Assembly: GCF_007750855.1 (NCBI RefSeq)
Contig: NZ_CP036291.1
Location: 3,162,001-3,226,000 of the forward strand
Origin: Pirellulimonas nuda
GTDB taxonomy: Bacteria; Planctomycetota; Planctomycetia; Pirellulales; Lacipirellulaceae
Direction of reading: 5' to 3'
Length of the DNA stretch: 64,000 nt
In this document: positions 26,170 through 34,643 of the stretch, in pieces
How positions within the stretch are numbered: position 1 is the first letter of the stretch
How the letters are laid out: every line of letters starts with the position of its first letter
Notes under the pieces: generated by a model
The model's input: the letters and a program-made list of their open reading frames with translations, nothing else
Database searches by the model: none
What the model was told of the DNA's origin: nothing
Made by a program: the position numbers and the translations under genes

Positions 26170-26601
26170 CTAATCCTTGTCTTGCGTTGATACTGTTGGA
26201 ATGACGAACGAGTAAGAGCGGCGGACCGCGGAGACGCCCCCCAAGGGATACTCAGCGCGAACGCGGAGCTGTATCCCTTGTTGTTCGGGTTCGGCTTCGA
26301 TAACGACCCTTCCGGCGAGGTGGCCCGAGAGTTCATCGGCGGGGACGTCCCACTGCTCCCCGGCGTATGCGGTGTTTTGCTCGTGGTGGGCCACGGCCAG
26401 GAGCACGCCGGCGTTTAGGAGTTGTTCTGCTTGCCGCGCATGGTGTTCTTGGCGCAGCGCGCGTCGCGATTGCACGGCGCCGCGGAGTAATTGTCCGACC
26501 ATCGCTACTGTGACCAACAGGCACACCAACGCGGCGACGAGCACCGCGCCGCGTTGTTCTGCCGCTTGCCGTCGGCGCAGTCGTCGGATGTGGCAGATCA
26601 C
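26170..26601 (-). CDS. minor-pilin / PilX-GspK-like membrane protein
   Basis: A 143-aa protein with a short basic N-terminus, then one hydrophobic helix (RGAVLVAALVCLLVTVAMVGQLLRGAV), then a heptad-rich segment with HHARQAEQLLNAGVLLA and a beta-rich C-terminus. This arrangement resembles PilX/GspK-type minor pilins, although no canonical Glu5 is obvious. The start is the GTG at 26601, because it overlaps the stop of the upstream gene as GTGA; longer in-frame readings to 26781 are probably artefacts. Confidence 0.65.
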   Translation of the reverse strand: MICHIRRLRRRQAAEQRGAVLVAALVCLLVTVAMVGQLLRGAVQSRRALRQEHHARQAEQLLNAGVLLAVAHHEQNTAYAGEQWDVPADELSGHLAGRVVIEAEPEQQGIQLRVRAEYPLGGVSAVRRSYSFVIPTVSTQDKD

Positions 26602-27137
26602 AGTGATCCCTCGTTTTTTGGTGGGGCTGATCTTGCTCCCGATTCCGCTGTCGTGCGGGAGCCGATCCGCGCCTCGACGCGGAGGCATGCAGGCGCAGCT
26701 AGGCCAGACGAGTCGGCCTTCGGCCCTCCGTCGACGATGACCTCGAGCCTTGGCGTCGCGAGACTCTTCGATACCCTCCAAACGGCGGCTTCGCCCAGCC
26801 GATAGGTGTCGCTAGCCAAGCCGCCGTTCGGCAGGGCGAGCGAGCGGTGAACTACGCCATCGGCCATGCGATACTCGACGTTTTCCAGGCGATCACTTTG
26901 AAGGGCGATCGAAGGGCCATCGGCGCCTTCGACGACCTCGACCGTCGTGGCGCTCGCGGCGTCGGAGCGAAGCTGTCGCGCCAAGCGCACCGCATTGCGC
27001 TCGCGGTCCTGTAGCTGCTGCGATTGGCTCTGCACATGCATCAGCCGATGCAGCAGCGTGGCCGATAGGGTCAGCACCACCGAGCAGGCGGTCATCACCA
27101 CCATCAGCTCAACCAGAGACATGCCGCGGCGAGTCAT
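26598..27137 (-). CDS. prepilin-type (GspJ-like) pseudopilin
   Basis: A 179-aa protein with the type IV prepilin leader MTRRG|MSLVELMVVMTACSVVLTL, Glu at +5, and a long N-terminal helix continuing to LHRLMHVQSQSQQLQDRERNAVRLARQLRSDAASA, then a beta domain. This resembles GspJ/PilW minor pseudopilins. Its ATG at 27137 overlaps the stop of the preceding pilin gene as ATGA, and its stop overlaps the next GTG. It should sit in the inner membrane and be processed by a prepilin peptidase encoded elsewhere. Confidence 0.8.
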   Translation of the reverse strand: MTRRGMSLVELMVVMTACSVVLTLSATLLHRLMHVQSQSQQLQDRERNAVRLARQLRSDAASATTVEVVEGADGPSIALQSDRLENVEYRMADGVVHRSLALPNGGLASDTYRLGEAAVWRVSKSLATPRLEVIVDGGPKADSSGLAAPACLRVEARIGSRTTAESGARSAPPKNEGSL

Positions 27138-27556
27138 TCGATGACCTCCAGGGGGGCCGCTGCGGCGCCGGTCGACCAACCGCAGAGTGTCAGGGGAGAA
27201 CGCGGTCCGAAGCGCGTCGGCCACGCGAGTTGCACCGTGATCCGCCACAGCACCCCGTCGGAATGGACCTCGCCTGTCAGCTTGCAGTCCGGCAAGCGAC
27301 TGGCCGCAAACTCTGAGGGAGCTAACGATTGCATGGCTGACTCGAGCTGCGCGACGGGCAGGCCTTCCAAGCGATCGAGTTGGTTGGCGAGCTCGTCGAG
27401 CCCGGTGCGGTAGTCACGACAGTCGTCGATCAGCCGCGAATTGCGCACCAGCATCGGCGCCATCAACGACATCGTGGCGGTGAGCAGCGAGCAGGCGACA
27501 ATCGTCTCGATCGAGCTCACGCCGCTTCGTCGTTGTGGAAGGCTTTGCGGGGTCAT
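27134..27556 (-). CDS. prepilin-type (GspI/PilV-like) pseudopilin
   Basis: A 140-aa protein. The leader MTPQSLPQRRSG|VSSIETIVACSLLTATMSLMAPM has the Gly cleavage site and Glu at +5, followed by a helical stalk (RLIDDCRDYRTGLDELANQLDRLEGL) and a small beta domain. It is like GspI/PilV minor pseudopilins. The gene follows the third GspF-like gene by 9 bp and is translationally coupled to the next pseudopilin. Confidence 0.75.
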   Translation of the reverse strand: MTPQSLPQRRSGVSSIETIVACSLLTATMSLMAPMLVRNSRLIDDCRDYRTGLDELANQLDRLEGLPVAQLESAMQSLAPSEFAASRLPDCKLTGEVHSDGVLWRITVQLAWPTRFGPRSPLTLCGWSTGAAAAPLEVIE

Positions 27557-27565
27557 AGCGTTGCT

Positions 27566-28669
27566 CTATGCGAGGCTCTCAACCAGGTCGATCAGCCATC
27601 CGAAGGTGCCGTAAGCCTGGAGCAGCACGAACGCTCCGGCGGCCAGGACCACCAACGGGACCAGCCAGCCGGCCATCCGCTCGAGCAGCCGGGTGGCGCG
27701 ACGGCGTTTGCCCGCTGCGAGCTGCATAAGCGTCCAAGGGCGGTTCCCCAATCGCTCGGCCAAGTCGAGCGCCTGCACCTCGTCGGCCGCGAGCAGGTTC
27801 ACGGCTTGCATGCTGGGCCAGAGCGGGGCGCCCAGTTCCAGTTCGTTCCGCACGAACAAGAGTTTGTGTCGGATCGCCGGATCGTAGTGGTAGCGGGCCA
27901 GCGTGGAGAGCACCCCCGGGAGCGGGCGTCCCGTCTCGGCCGCGAGCCCTAGCCGGTGCACGACACCGGCGGCCCGCAGCCTCCGCAGCGGGGCGAAAAA
28001 AGGTGACGCCAACGAGTTTCCCACAAATCGACGCGGCCGGCGGAAGACGACGCAGCAAGCGGCCAACAAGAGCGCGACCGGCGCCAGCCACCACAGTTGC
28101 ACAAACGCACGGTTGAAGGCGATCGCCGCGTCGGTCGCCCACGGGGTCTGCAGCTCGAACTCGTTAGAGATTTTCTTCAGCTCGGGGCTGATCTTCAAGC
28201 CGATGAAAGCTGCGATCGGCAGGCCCAGCACCAGGATTACTCCCAGATAGTAGGCCGCCCTGCGGAGCTCCAAGGCCAGACGGGGCGAGCCTACCGCATC
28301 TTGCTGCGCGATCGCGTCGCGTAACGCAGCCGCCAGCATTCCGGATTGGGCGCCGAGGCGCACCGAGAGGAGTTGTTCATCGGTCAGCACACCGGGAGAC
28401 TGTTCGAGCGCGTCCGGCAGCGTTCCCCCTTCTTCGAGCGCAGCGACGACTCGCCGCAGACGCTGGCGTTGCACGCCACGCTCGTCGAGAACCGCCGCCG
28501 CAAGGAGTGGAACCAACCCAATCCGCTCTTCTGCGGCTACAGCGAGCATCCGGAGCAGCGTTTGTCGCTGACCTGCGGTCGTGTTCCACGGCCAAAGCGA
28601 GTTGAGCCCTATGTCCGATGGCGGCCCGCCGTACGGACGGAGCCAGCGGCGAAAGGTCGGGAACAGCAT
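27566..28669 (-). CDS. type II secretion F (GspF/PilC)-like membrane protein, third copy
   Basis: A 367-aa protein of the T2SS F family. Visible parts are an N-terminal cytoplasmic helical domain (TLLRMLAVAAEERIGLVPLLAAAVLDERGVQRQRLRRVVAALEEGGTLPDALEQ), membrane segments (AYYLGVILVLGLPIAAFIGL and WWLAPVALLLAACCVVF), a second cytoplasmic F domain and a C-terminal membrane helix. GspF sits in the inner membrane and links the pseudopilus to the assembly ATPase. I chose the ATG at 28669; a GTG at 28690 and a start at 28708, which would overlap the previous gene, are in frame. This is one of three consecutive F-like genes. Confidence 0.8.
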   Translation of the reverse strand: MLFPTFRRWLRPYGGPPSDIGLNSLWPWNTTAGQRQTLLRMLAVAAEERIGLVPLLAAAVLDERGVQRQRLRRVVAALEEGGTLPDALEQSPGVLTDEQLLSVRLGAQSGMLAAALRDAIAQQDAVGSPRLALELRRAAYYLGVILVLGLPIAAFIGLKISPELKKISNEFELQTPWATDAAIAFNRAFVQLWWLAPVALLLAACCVVFRRPRRFVGNSLASPFFAPLRRLRAAGVVHRLGLAAETGRPLPGVLSTLARYHYDPAIRHKLLFVRNELELGAPLWPSMQAVNLLAADEVQALDLAERLGNRPWTLMQLAAGKRRRATRLLERMAGWLVPLVVLAAGAFVLLQAYGTFGWLIDLVESLA

Positions 28670-28691
28670 TCTAGGAGTGCCGATGGCCACG

Positions 28692-29834
28692 CTAGGAGAG
28701 CCCCTCAATCAACATCACCAACGGGGCGAACAGGGAAAGCACCACAAACCCAACCAACAAACCCAATGCGACCACCGCCAGCGGCCCAGCGAGCCCATGG
28801 GCCCAGCGCGTTTGAAAGCGCGCGCGGTCGGAGGAGCTGCTGCTCACCTCACGGAGCAGGGCTACACGCGCCGAAGCAGTGATGCCATCGCTAAGTGCAT
28901 AGGCGAGCGTGTGCCCCGTTGCGGCCGGGTTGGCTCTGCCCTGCTCGGTCGCGTAGGCGATGGAGCGTCTCCCGGCAGCCTTGCCGGCGAGCCGGAGCGC
29001 TTCGGGCGCCGCGATGCCTGCCTCGACCAGGTCTGACGTGAACTGTGCGAGCCGACCAATCGCCAGCTGCTGTCCCAGGCGGAACGGGGCAAGCAACTCG
29101 AGCCGAGCGGTCAGCTTACCGGGCGCACGTCGGTACAAGGCGTGGAGCACAAGCAGCACGACTGCTGCCGCCCCCGCGGTGAAGATCGCGTGCCAGCTTA
29201 GAATCCAGCTCGAAACGGCCAACAGGAGCTGAGTGATCGCTGGGCGCCTAAGCCCGAAGCTGTCGAACACATCGCGGAAGGTGGGCACGATAAACATGCT
29301 GATCAACACTAGCACCGCGACGGCGACTACCGCGATGGTTGCCGGGTACGCCAGCCGCCACCACGACTGGCTGCGAATCTCGCCGACCCGTCGCGAGTCT
29401 TCTGCAAAACGGGAGAGCGCTTCGGCAGGGCCCGACGTTGAGGCGGCCGCCGCCAGCAGCGGGCACCAAGCACCGGGCAACGCTACAAACGACTCACGCG
29501 CGGACACAGGGTCGCCGTCGGCGACCACTGCAAGCGTCTTCTCCAAATCACGGCGACACCGGCCCGGCGGCATCTCGGCCGCGTATGCACGCAGCGGCGG
29601 CAGGAGCTCTTCGCGCCGGTGGAAGACGCGCGCGATCGCTTCGGTCAGCCCGTCGGGTACGGTGGAAGCCCCACGGTTCGATAGATCGTCGTCGTCGAGC
29701 GCCTGGCTGATAGCGAGAATCTTTAGGCCCTCTCCCTCCAGCCGGGCGATCGCAGCGGATAGTGATGAGTGTTCGACAACGCCGCTTATCGGCTGAGAGG
29801 CGTCGTCGATGGCTTGGTAGCGGAAGTGAGGCAT
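28692..29834 (-). CDS. type II secretion F (GspF/PilC)-like membrane protein, second copy
   Basis: A 380-aa protein, the copy closest to canonical GspF (about 400 aa). It starts with MPHFRYQAID, a GspF-like first strand, followed by SLSAAIARLEGEGLKILAI. A first F domain (LTEAIARVFHRREELLPPLRAYAAEM), membrane helices (WWRLAYPATIAVVAVAVLVLISMFIVPTF), a second F domain (LAQFTSDLVEAGIAAPEALRLAGKAAG) and a final membrane helix (VALGLLVGFVVLSLFAPLVMLIEGLS) follow. Twenty-four bases separate it from the first copy. Confidence 0.87.
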   Translation of the reverse strand: MPHFRYQAIDDASQPISGVVEHSSLSAAIARLEGEGLKILAISQALDDDDLSNRGASTVPDGLTEAIARVFHRREELLPPLRAYAAEMPPGRCRRDLEKTLAVVADGDPVSARESFVALPGAWCPLLAAAASTSGPAEALSRFAEDSRRVGEIRSQSWWRLAYPATIAVVAVAVLVLISMFIVPTFRDVFDSFGLRRPAITQLLLAVSSWILSWHAIFTAGAAAVVLLVLHALYRRAPGKLTARLELLAPFRLGQQLAIGRLAQFTSDLVEAGIAAPEALRLAGKAAGRRSIAYATEQGRANPAATGHTLAYALSDGITASARVALLREVSSSSSDRARFQTRWAHGLAGPLAVVALGLLVGFVVLSLFAPLVMLIEGLS

Positions 29835-29858
29835 CGGCTCTGAAAACGCCCTTTCTGA

Positions 29859-30791
29859 TCAGGGTTTGGCGAGGGTCAATAGCAGCTCGATCACTGGCAC
29901 GAACAACGCCAGCCCGTACGCGAGGGCGAATGCTCCTCCGATCGCCGCAGTAGCCACGATGGGCGCTACCCGACCGAATCGCTCTGCGCGTCGTTCCGCG
30001 GAATGCCCGTAGACCGACGCCACCGCGCGTAGCGCCAGCGATTGATCGGCAAGAGAGTACTGCGGCCCGGTGGCCCAGGCCAACAGAGGGGGCGTCGGGT
30101 CTGTCTCGGCGAGGCTGGAGTCGCCGCACGCATCGGCCGCGAGATGAAACGCCTCTTCGAGAGGAACGCCGGCTTCTAACAGGTCCGCCGCCGCCCCGGC
30201 ATACTCCGCCCATCGCTGGTTTGCGACCGCCCTGGTTGGCCTCGCTTTGGCACGGCGGATCCATAGCCAAACCGTCAGTAGCAAGAGCGCCGCCGCGACG
30301 CCCCAGTAAGCGATGTGGTCGCGCGACCAGAGCAGCAACCGGGCCCCTTGGCCGGGCGCCTCGCGGAGGTCTTCGTAGGTGGAGGCGAACGTCGGCGCAA
30401 GCAATACGCAGAAGCCCATCAGGCCGACGCAGGATAGCAGCGCGAGCAGCAACGGATACGCGAAGGCGATCTTGAGGTCGCTGCCAGATCGCTCGGACAG
30501 TGCCGCCACCCGGGCCGCCCCATCCAACACGCTGGGCAACCGGCCCTCACGCAGCCCGACCAGAAGCTTGCCAAGGTACGACTGCGAAGCAGACTGCGTG
30601 GAGGCCCGGACCGCTTGATCCATCGGCTCCCCGCGGCTGATATGCCGCACGACCGCGGTGTTGAACCGCTCCAGGGAAGCGGCATCATCACTCGGGCGGC
30701 TGAGCCCAAAGTCGAGCGGCACGCCTGCTCGGCGCAACGCAACCAACTGGTCGTTGAACGCCATCAAATCGTCTACAGAGACCGACGACAT
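29859..30791 (-). CDS. type II secretion F (GspF/PilC)-like membrane protein, first copy
   Basis: A 310-aa, shortened F-family protein that lacks the N-terminal strand domain. It runs MSSVSVDDLMAFNDQLVALRRAGVPLDFGL, then YLGKLLVGLREGRLPSVLDGAARVAALSERSGSDLKIAFAYPLLLALLSCVGLMGFCVLLAPTF, another membrane segment (VAAALLLLTVWLWI), a second F-like helical domain and a C-terminal helix (ALAYGLALFVPVIELLLTLAKP). I chose the ATG at 30791; a longer start at 30824 exists. It is first of the three F genes after the sigma/membrane pair. Confidence 0.78.
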   Translation of the reverse strand: MSSVSVDDLMAFNDQLVALRRAGVPLDFGLSRPSDDAASLERFNTAVVRHISRGEPMDQAVRASTQSASQSYLGKLLVGLREGRLPSVLDGAARVAALSERSGSDLKIAFAYPLLLALLSCVGLMGFCVLLAPTFASTYEDLREAPGQGARLLLWSRDHIAYWGVAAALLLLTVWLWIRRAKARPTRAVANQRWAEYAGAAADLLEAGVPLEEAFHLAADACGDSSLAETDPTPPLLAWATGPQYSLADQSLALRAVASVYGHSAERRAERFGRVAPIVATAAIGGAFALAYGLALFVPVIELLLTLAKP

Positions 30792-30890
30792 CGCGCAGCC
30801 CGGCGGCGAGAGAGGAAGATGCACGCCGGTCGTCCGACGCGTCGCTAAGAACGATGCATGGCGCCGGGCTGCTTGTCTAACTAACTTCCC

Positions 30891-31286
30891 CTACTCAGCG
30901 TTTTTGGCGCTAACCGCGCCTGTGATCGCCTCGGATTGCCGCCACCGCAGGTGCAAGAAGGCCTCGACCAAACCGAACCCGGGGTCGACCGCGCCGCTCA
31001 CGGCGGACGATTGGGCGTCTTCGAGGAGCTGGTTGGGCTCGACGTGGAGGTCGCGGTTCTGCCGCGCGAAGTGCTGCATACTGAGGTTGAGCAGCGCCGT
31101 CGCCAGCAGCAGCGACGCGGCGAGCGAGGTCATCCGGCCCGCAAGCCGCCGCCCGATGCAGATGGAGCGCGCGGCTTCGAGCACGCGTGGACGGAGGTCG
31201 TCCGAAGCGCGGACGTACCCATGCGCCGCGCGGATCGAGGCCAGCAGTTCTGACGGGGGCCGCCGATCGGTCGGTAGATCACGCAT
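30891..31286 (-). CDS. membrane protein, putative anti-sigma partner
   Basis: A 131-aa protein with one membrane segment near residues 48-68 (LAGRMTSLAASLLLATALLNLSM), a soluble N-terminus and a short outer part. No ZAS motif is visible. Its ATG lies 8 nt inside the ECF sigma gene, the arrangement typical of sigma/anti-sigma pairs, so it may hold that sigma factor at the membrane. The F-like genes follow after 99 bp. Confidence 0.55.
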   Translation of the reverse strand: MRDLPTDRRPPSELLASIRAAHGYVRASDDLRPRVLEAARSICIGRRLAGRMTSLAASLLLATALLNLSMQHFARQNRDLHVEPNQLLEDAQSSAVSGAVDPGFGLVEAFLHLRWRQSEAITGAVSAKNAE

Positions 31287-31866
31287 GGGTCGCCCCCGTT
31301 CGGTGAGGGGCGAGCATCCGCGCTAACTTCGGCAACGCGTACTGATAGCGGCTCGCCGCGGTGTTCGGAGATATGTCGAGCACCTGGCCGATTTCGGCGA
31401 ATGTCAACTCCTCCCAGACCTTGAGAGCGACCACTTCGGCCTGCTCGCGCGGCAGCATCCGTAGGGCGCGCCAGACGGCGCGGTGCATCTCTTCACGCTC
31501 AAGCTCGTCAACGCGGCAGAAGGTGACAAGATCGCACAGGCCCGTCGAGAAGAGGCGCCACTTCTTCTTGCGGCAGATCAGCAGCGCCTCGTTTCGGACC
31601 ATCCGCAGGAGGTAGGCCCAGGGCGAATCCGCCCCTGCAAGAAGCCCGGGGCTGCCGGCGACTCGCACCAGCACTGCCTGGACGCAGTCTTCTGCGTCGT
31701 GCTGACTACGGGTAATGGCGACCGCAAAGCGGACGAGCCGATCGGACGTCAAGTCAAACAGGGGCGCCAGCCCCCCCGCGCCAGTCGACAGCAGGCGTCG
31801 GGCGGCGTCTTGAACTTGCGCGGCATAGGTAGGGGGAGCGCTCACAGCCGTAAGGATGCGCCCCAC
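31279..31866 (-). CDS. ECF-type RNA polymerase sigma factor
   Basis: A 195-aa sigma-70 family protein. Region 2 is at about residues 37-90 (LFDLTSDRLVRFAVAITRSQHDAEDCVQAVLVRV, WAYLLRMVRNEALLICRKKK). Region 4 is at about 125-180 (ALRMLPREQAEVVALKVWEELTFAEIGQVLDISPNTAASRYQYALPKLARML). An in-frame GTG at 31845 is an alternative start. As head of a long same-strand run (membrane partner, three F-like proteins, pilin-like proteins), it is a candidate dedicated regulator of that machinery. Confidence 0.88.
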   Translation of the reverse strand: MGRILTAVSAPPTYAAQVQDAARRLLSTGAGGLAPLFDLTSDRLVRFAVAITRSQHDAEDCVQAVLVRVAGSPGLLAGADSPWAYLLRMVRNEALLICRKKKWRLFSTGLCDLVTFCRVDELEREEMHRAVWRALRMLPREQAEVVALKVWEELTFAEIGQVLDISPNTAASRYQYALPKLARMLAPHRTGATHA

Positions 31867-31944
31867 GGGTCCGTTTGTCTAATATTCTCGACGGGATTTG
31901 TCGTTGCCGCTGCCGAGGCTGGCGCGCCGAAAAGCGGGCGCCAG

Positions 31945-32532
31945 TCAGGTCACCTTGTCGGTGGCGGGCCGTGTGCCGATCCGACGGGCCGACACGCAGA
32001 CCCCCATCGCCCCGACAAGCATCGCCAGCGTCGACGGCTCGGGCACGGCGGCAGTGGAACGCGTGTAGGCGAATCCCCCGCCCGCGTCCCTGCCTTGGCC
32101 CCAGCCGGTGAGGCGGAGGTCTAAGTAGACGTCTTCGTTCGTAAGGTGAACAACGAAGTCAAGCGAGCCCGTCGAAAAATCAAAACTGCCGATCCCGGAG
32201 ATCGGACCGCCAGGGTTAATGAGGCTGGTGAAGGTACCGAAGGATAGTGTTGCGATGTCTTGGGAGGTCGTGCCGAGCGCCCACAGCGTTCCTGCGGGAC
32301 TGGTGCTTTGGTACGACAGCTCGGAAGCAGCGTTGTAGAAACCCTGCGTCTCATCACGCGTGAGGATTACGCCTGGAGTGACAACATCCCTATCCTCGGG
32401 CAGCGCGACGCCGACGTGTGGCGCTTTGACAAAATCGATCGTCGGACCAGTCCAGATGACCGGGGCCGCATCCGCAAGCGACGCGACGGCGGCGATGAGC
32501 ACGAATGTTCCGGTGCGAAGAAGCGATGTCAT
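31945..32532 (-). CDS. PEP-CTERM protein
   Basis: A 195-aa secreted protein with a signal peptide (MTSLLRTGTFVLIAAVASLADA), a small beta-rich body (FGTFTSLINPGGPISGIGSFDFSTGSLDFVVHL) and a clear PEP-CTERM tail: VPEPSTLAMLVGAMGVCVSARRIG. The tail marks it for exosortase processing and export to the cell surface or matrix. Function unknown. It ends 78 bp after the sigma-factor start, so its 3' end lies in the presumed promoter region of the sigma operon. Confidence 0.85.
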   Translation of the reverse strand: MTSLLRTGTFVLIAAVASLADAAPVIWTGPTIDFVKAPHVGVALPEDRDVVTPGVILTRDETQGFYNAASELSYQSTSPAGTLWALGTTSQDIATLSFGTFTSLINPGGPISGIGSFDFSTGSLDFVVHLTNEDVYLDLRLTGWGQGRDAGGGFAYTRSTAAVPEPSTLAMLVGAMGVCVSARRIGTRPATDKVT

Positions 32533-32706
32533 TCAGATTGTTTCCCGGGAGGAGAGTGAACCGTCGCAAGTCTCTACTATAATCGATCCAAGTGATTCGA
32601 ACAGCAATTCGAGGTCGGTCTTGATCGAGAAAGAAGGTCTAGCCTCGTGAACTGGCGACCCGCTACCCCTCCGCCAGCGGACAGTCATGCGCATGCTTCC
32701 GTCACT

Positions 32707-34554
32707 CTACGACGGGCCGAATAGACTGCTCCGTCCCTTGGACGACCCCCAGCACGCAATCGCGGTTCCGATGGCGGAAACCAAGAGCCAGAGCCCGTGG
32801 GGCTCCGGCACACTGGCCGCGATCACCGGGGTTGCCGCGAAGCCCGCTCGCCAAGTGTCGAGGTCGGCTGCGGTGACGTAGCCGTCCCCGTCGCCGTCGG
32901 CCGACGTGCCCGCGGCTACCTGACGTCCGAGGTTGTCCCGCCATACCGTGTAGTCCGCCGCGTCGATCCAGCCGTCGCGGTTGTAGTCGCCCGCTTGAAT
33001 CGAGATGGTTACCGCGAAGATCTCCCCGCTGGCCGACGACAGGGCCGCCGGATTCATGAAGACGTGCGGCGCGTTAGCGATCACGCCGCCAAAGATGTAG
33101 CCCAGCGTGGAGTCGCCGTAGGGCAACAGGTCGAACGCGATGACGCCGTTGCTGTAGGTTGGCGTCCCTTCGGCCGCGAAGAACTCTGCGTTGGAACCAA
33201 ACCGCAGCAGTTGCGGGGTCGCCTCGTCGGTGTAGATCTCTGGGAACGCGCCCAAATAGTGCTGCTCGTACTCGCCGTTCGCACGCCGCACCACCGACGA
33301 GATCTGGTTGGTGTTCGGCAGCCCATTGTCGGTGACAAAGCTACCCGTCATCTCGTCGTACTGCTGAAGCGTGATGCCGCCAAACAGAAGCTCCTGCATA
33401 TCGCCGGATGCTTCGGAGAACATGCCGAGCTTTGCGGAATGGTAGTTGTTCATCCCCTGTTTGAAGACCGTGGAATCTTGGTCCAGAACGCCGCCCGTGT
33501 TGAGCGGGTCGAGGCCGTTGTCGCGCTGTACCGGGTTTCCGTCGGCGTCTATCTCTACCGGCACGGTCCAGGCGCCTCGGGTGTTTGTGAACACCCCCGA
33601 TAGCACGGTGACGCCCTGTTCCAGTTCTCCGTTGTTCGACCGGAGCGTTGGGAAGACGTTGAGGTCGCGGCGACGGTAGTACTCCTGGGGAGTGCTTGCC
33701 TTGGCGTCGGTGATTGCAAGCTGGACGCCGTCGTCCTGAATGGTGAACGTGCGGACCTGCTTGGTGTAGTCGCCATTGATGCTGTTGCCCGCGTAGGCCT
33801 GATTGAAGTCGTGCCCAAACACCAGGTGCATCTGCCCGTCGATTGCCACCATCTCTCCGCCGGTCACCTTGAACATGTCGTCTTGGAGCTGTCGGATATG
33901 GTCGACGGCCTGCCCCGATCCACCCTTGGCCCAATCGACCAGCCCGGGCAGGTCGAATGCGGTAAGAAAGTCGAACGTGTTCCGGGAGGCGGGATCAAGC
34001 ACGTCGTCGTCGCCAAATCCGCCGGTCACGTACAGCCGATCTCCGACTTGCTCGAACTGAGCGTTTGACGTGTAGATGGAGAGGAGCTGCTCGCTGGTCA
34101 ACCCGCTGCCGGCTTCCCCCGGGACGAGGCTTCGGCTCCAAGAGGTCTTCGCGACGGGGTCGATCACCCACACGTCCGCGTTCTGCTTGCGTTCCGGGAT
34201 CGTGTCGTTGTCGATGTCGAACCCGTGCAGGCCGTTGGTCAGACCCCCGATAATGACCCACTGACCGTTGTGCTCTCCGGCGACGAACGAGTGGACGGCG
34301 GGGCGTACAAACGACTGCTGGGCGTCGTACCGGGAGACCGCGACCGAATACGGCAATCCACCCACGATGACGGGCGTCGCGGTGTTGGTTTGGTGGGGGA
34401 CGCCGTGAGCGTACGCGCCCCCCACCGCGAAGACGCACAGCAGTGCGAATCGAGAACCGATCGTTCGAGAAACGAGCAAACAAATGCCTGGGATCAAGAG
34501 GGCGATTGCGGATTGCCGGCGTCTGATTGTCCCGGCAAGAATAGGGGTGGCCAC
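32707..34554 (-). CDS. PEP-CTERM, dockerin-like, kelch-like secreted protein
   Basis: A 615-aa protein. A long N-terminal signal region (residues 15-50) is followed by a body rich in short beta units (GEHNGQWVIIGGLTNGLHGFDI, DRLYVTGGFGDDDV, MQELLFGGITLQQYDEMTG, YGDSTLGYIFGGVIAN), which look like kelch/beta-propeller blades. Near residue 518 a dockerin-like pair starts (DYNRDGWIDAADYTVWRDNLGRQ, then DGDGDGYVTAADLDTWRAGF). The tail VPEPHGLWLLVSAIGTAIACW is a PEP-CTERM signal. Probably surface-located; ligand unknown. Confidence 0.82.
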   Translation of the reverse strand: MATPILAGTIRRRQSAIALLIPGICLLVSRTIGSRFALLCVFAVGGAYAHGVPHQTNTATPVIVGGLPYSVAVSRYDAQQSFVRPAVHSFVAGEHNGQWVIIGGLTNGLHGFDIDNDTIPERKQNADVWVIDPVAKTSWSRSLVPGEAGSGLTSEQLLSIYTSNAQFEQVGDRLYVTGGFGDDDVLDPASRNTFDFLTAFDLPGLVDWAKGGSGQAVDHIRQLQDDMFKVTGGEMVAIDGQMHLVFGHDFNQAYAGNSINGDYTKQVRTFTIQDDGVQLAITDAKASTPQEYYRRRDLNVFPTLRSNNGELEQGVTVLSGVFTNTRGAWTVPVEIDADGNPVQRDNGLDPLNTGGVLDQDSTVFKQGMNNYHSAKLGMFSEASGDMQELLFGGITLQQYDEMTGSFVTDNGLPNTNQISSVVRRANGEYEQHYLGAFPEIYTDEATPQLLRFGSNAEFFAAEGTPTYSNGVIAFDLLPYGDSTLGYIFGGVIANAPHVFMNPAALSSASGEIFAVTISIQAGDYNRDGWIDAADYTVWRDNLGRQVAAGTSADGDGDGYVTAADLDTWRAGFAATPVIAASVPEPHGLWLLVSAIGTAIACWGSSKGRSSLFGPS

Positions 34555-34643
34555 TGCTCTCTAGAATCGTCGAGAGGGCTGTTCAGGTCAACGATCTGAA
34601 CGAAATCGCCGCCCCGAGCCCGGATCTGCCAATCCGTACGCTG

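Noticed and set aside
26602-26781. Longer start for the minor-pilin-like gene
   Set aside because: It would overlap the GspJ-like gene by about 180 nt; the GTGA junction at 26598-26601 explains the start.
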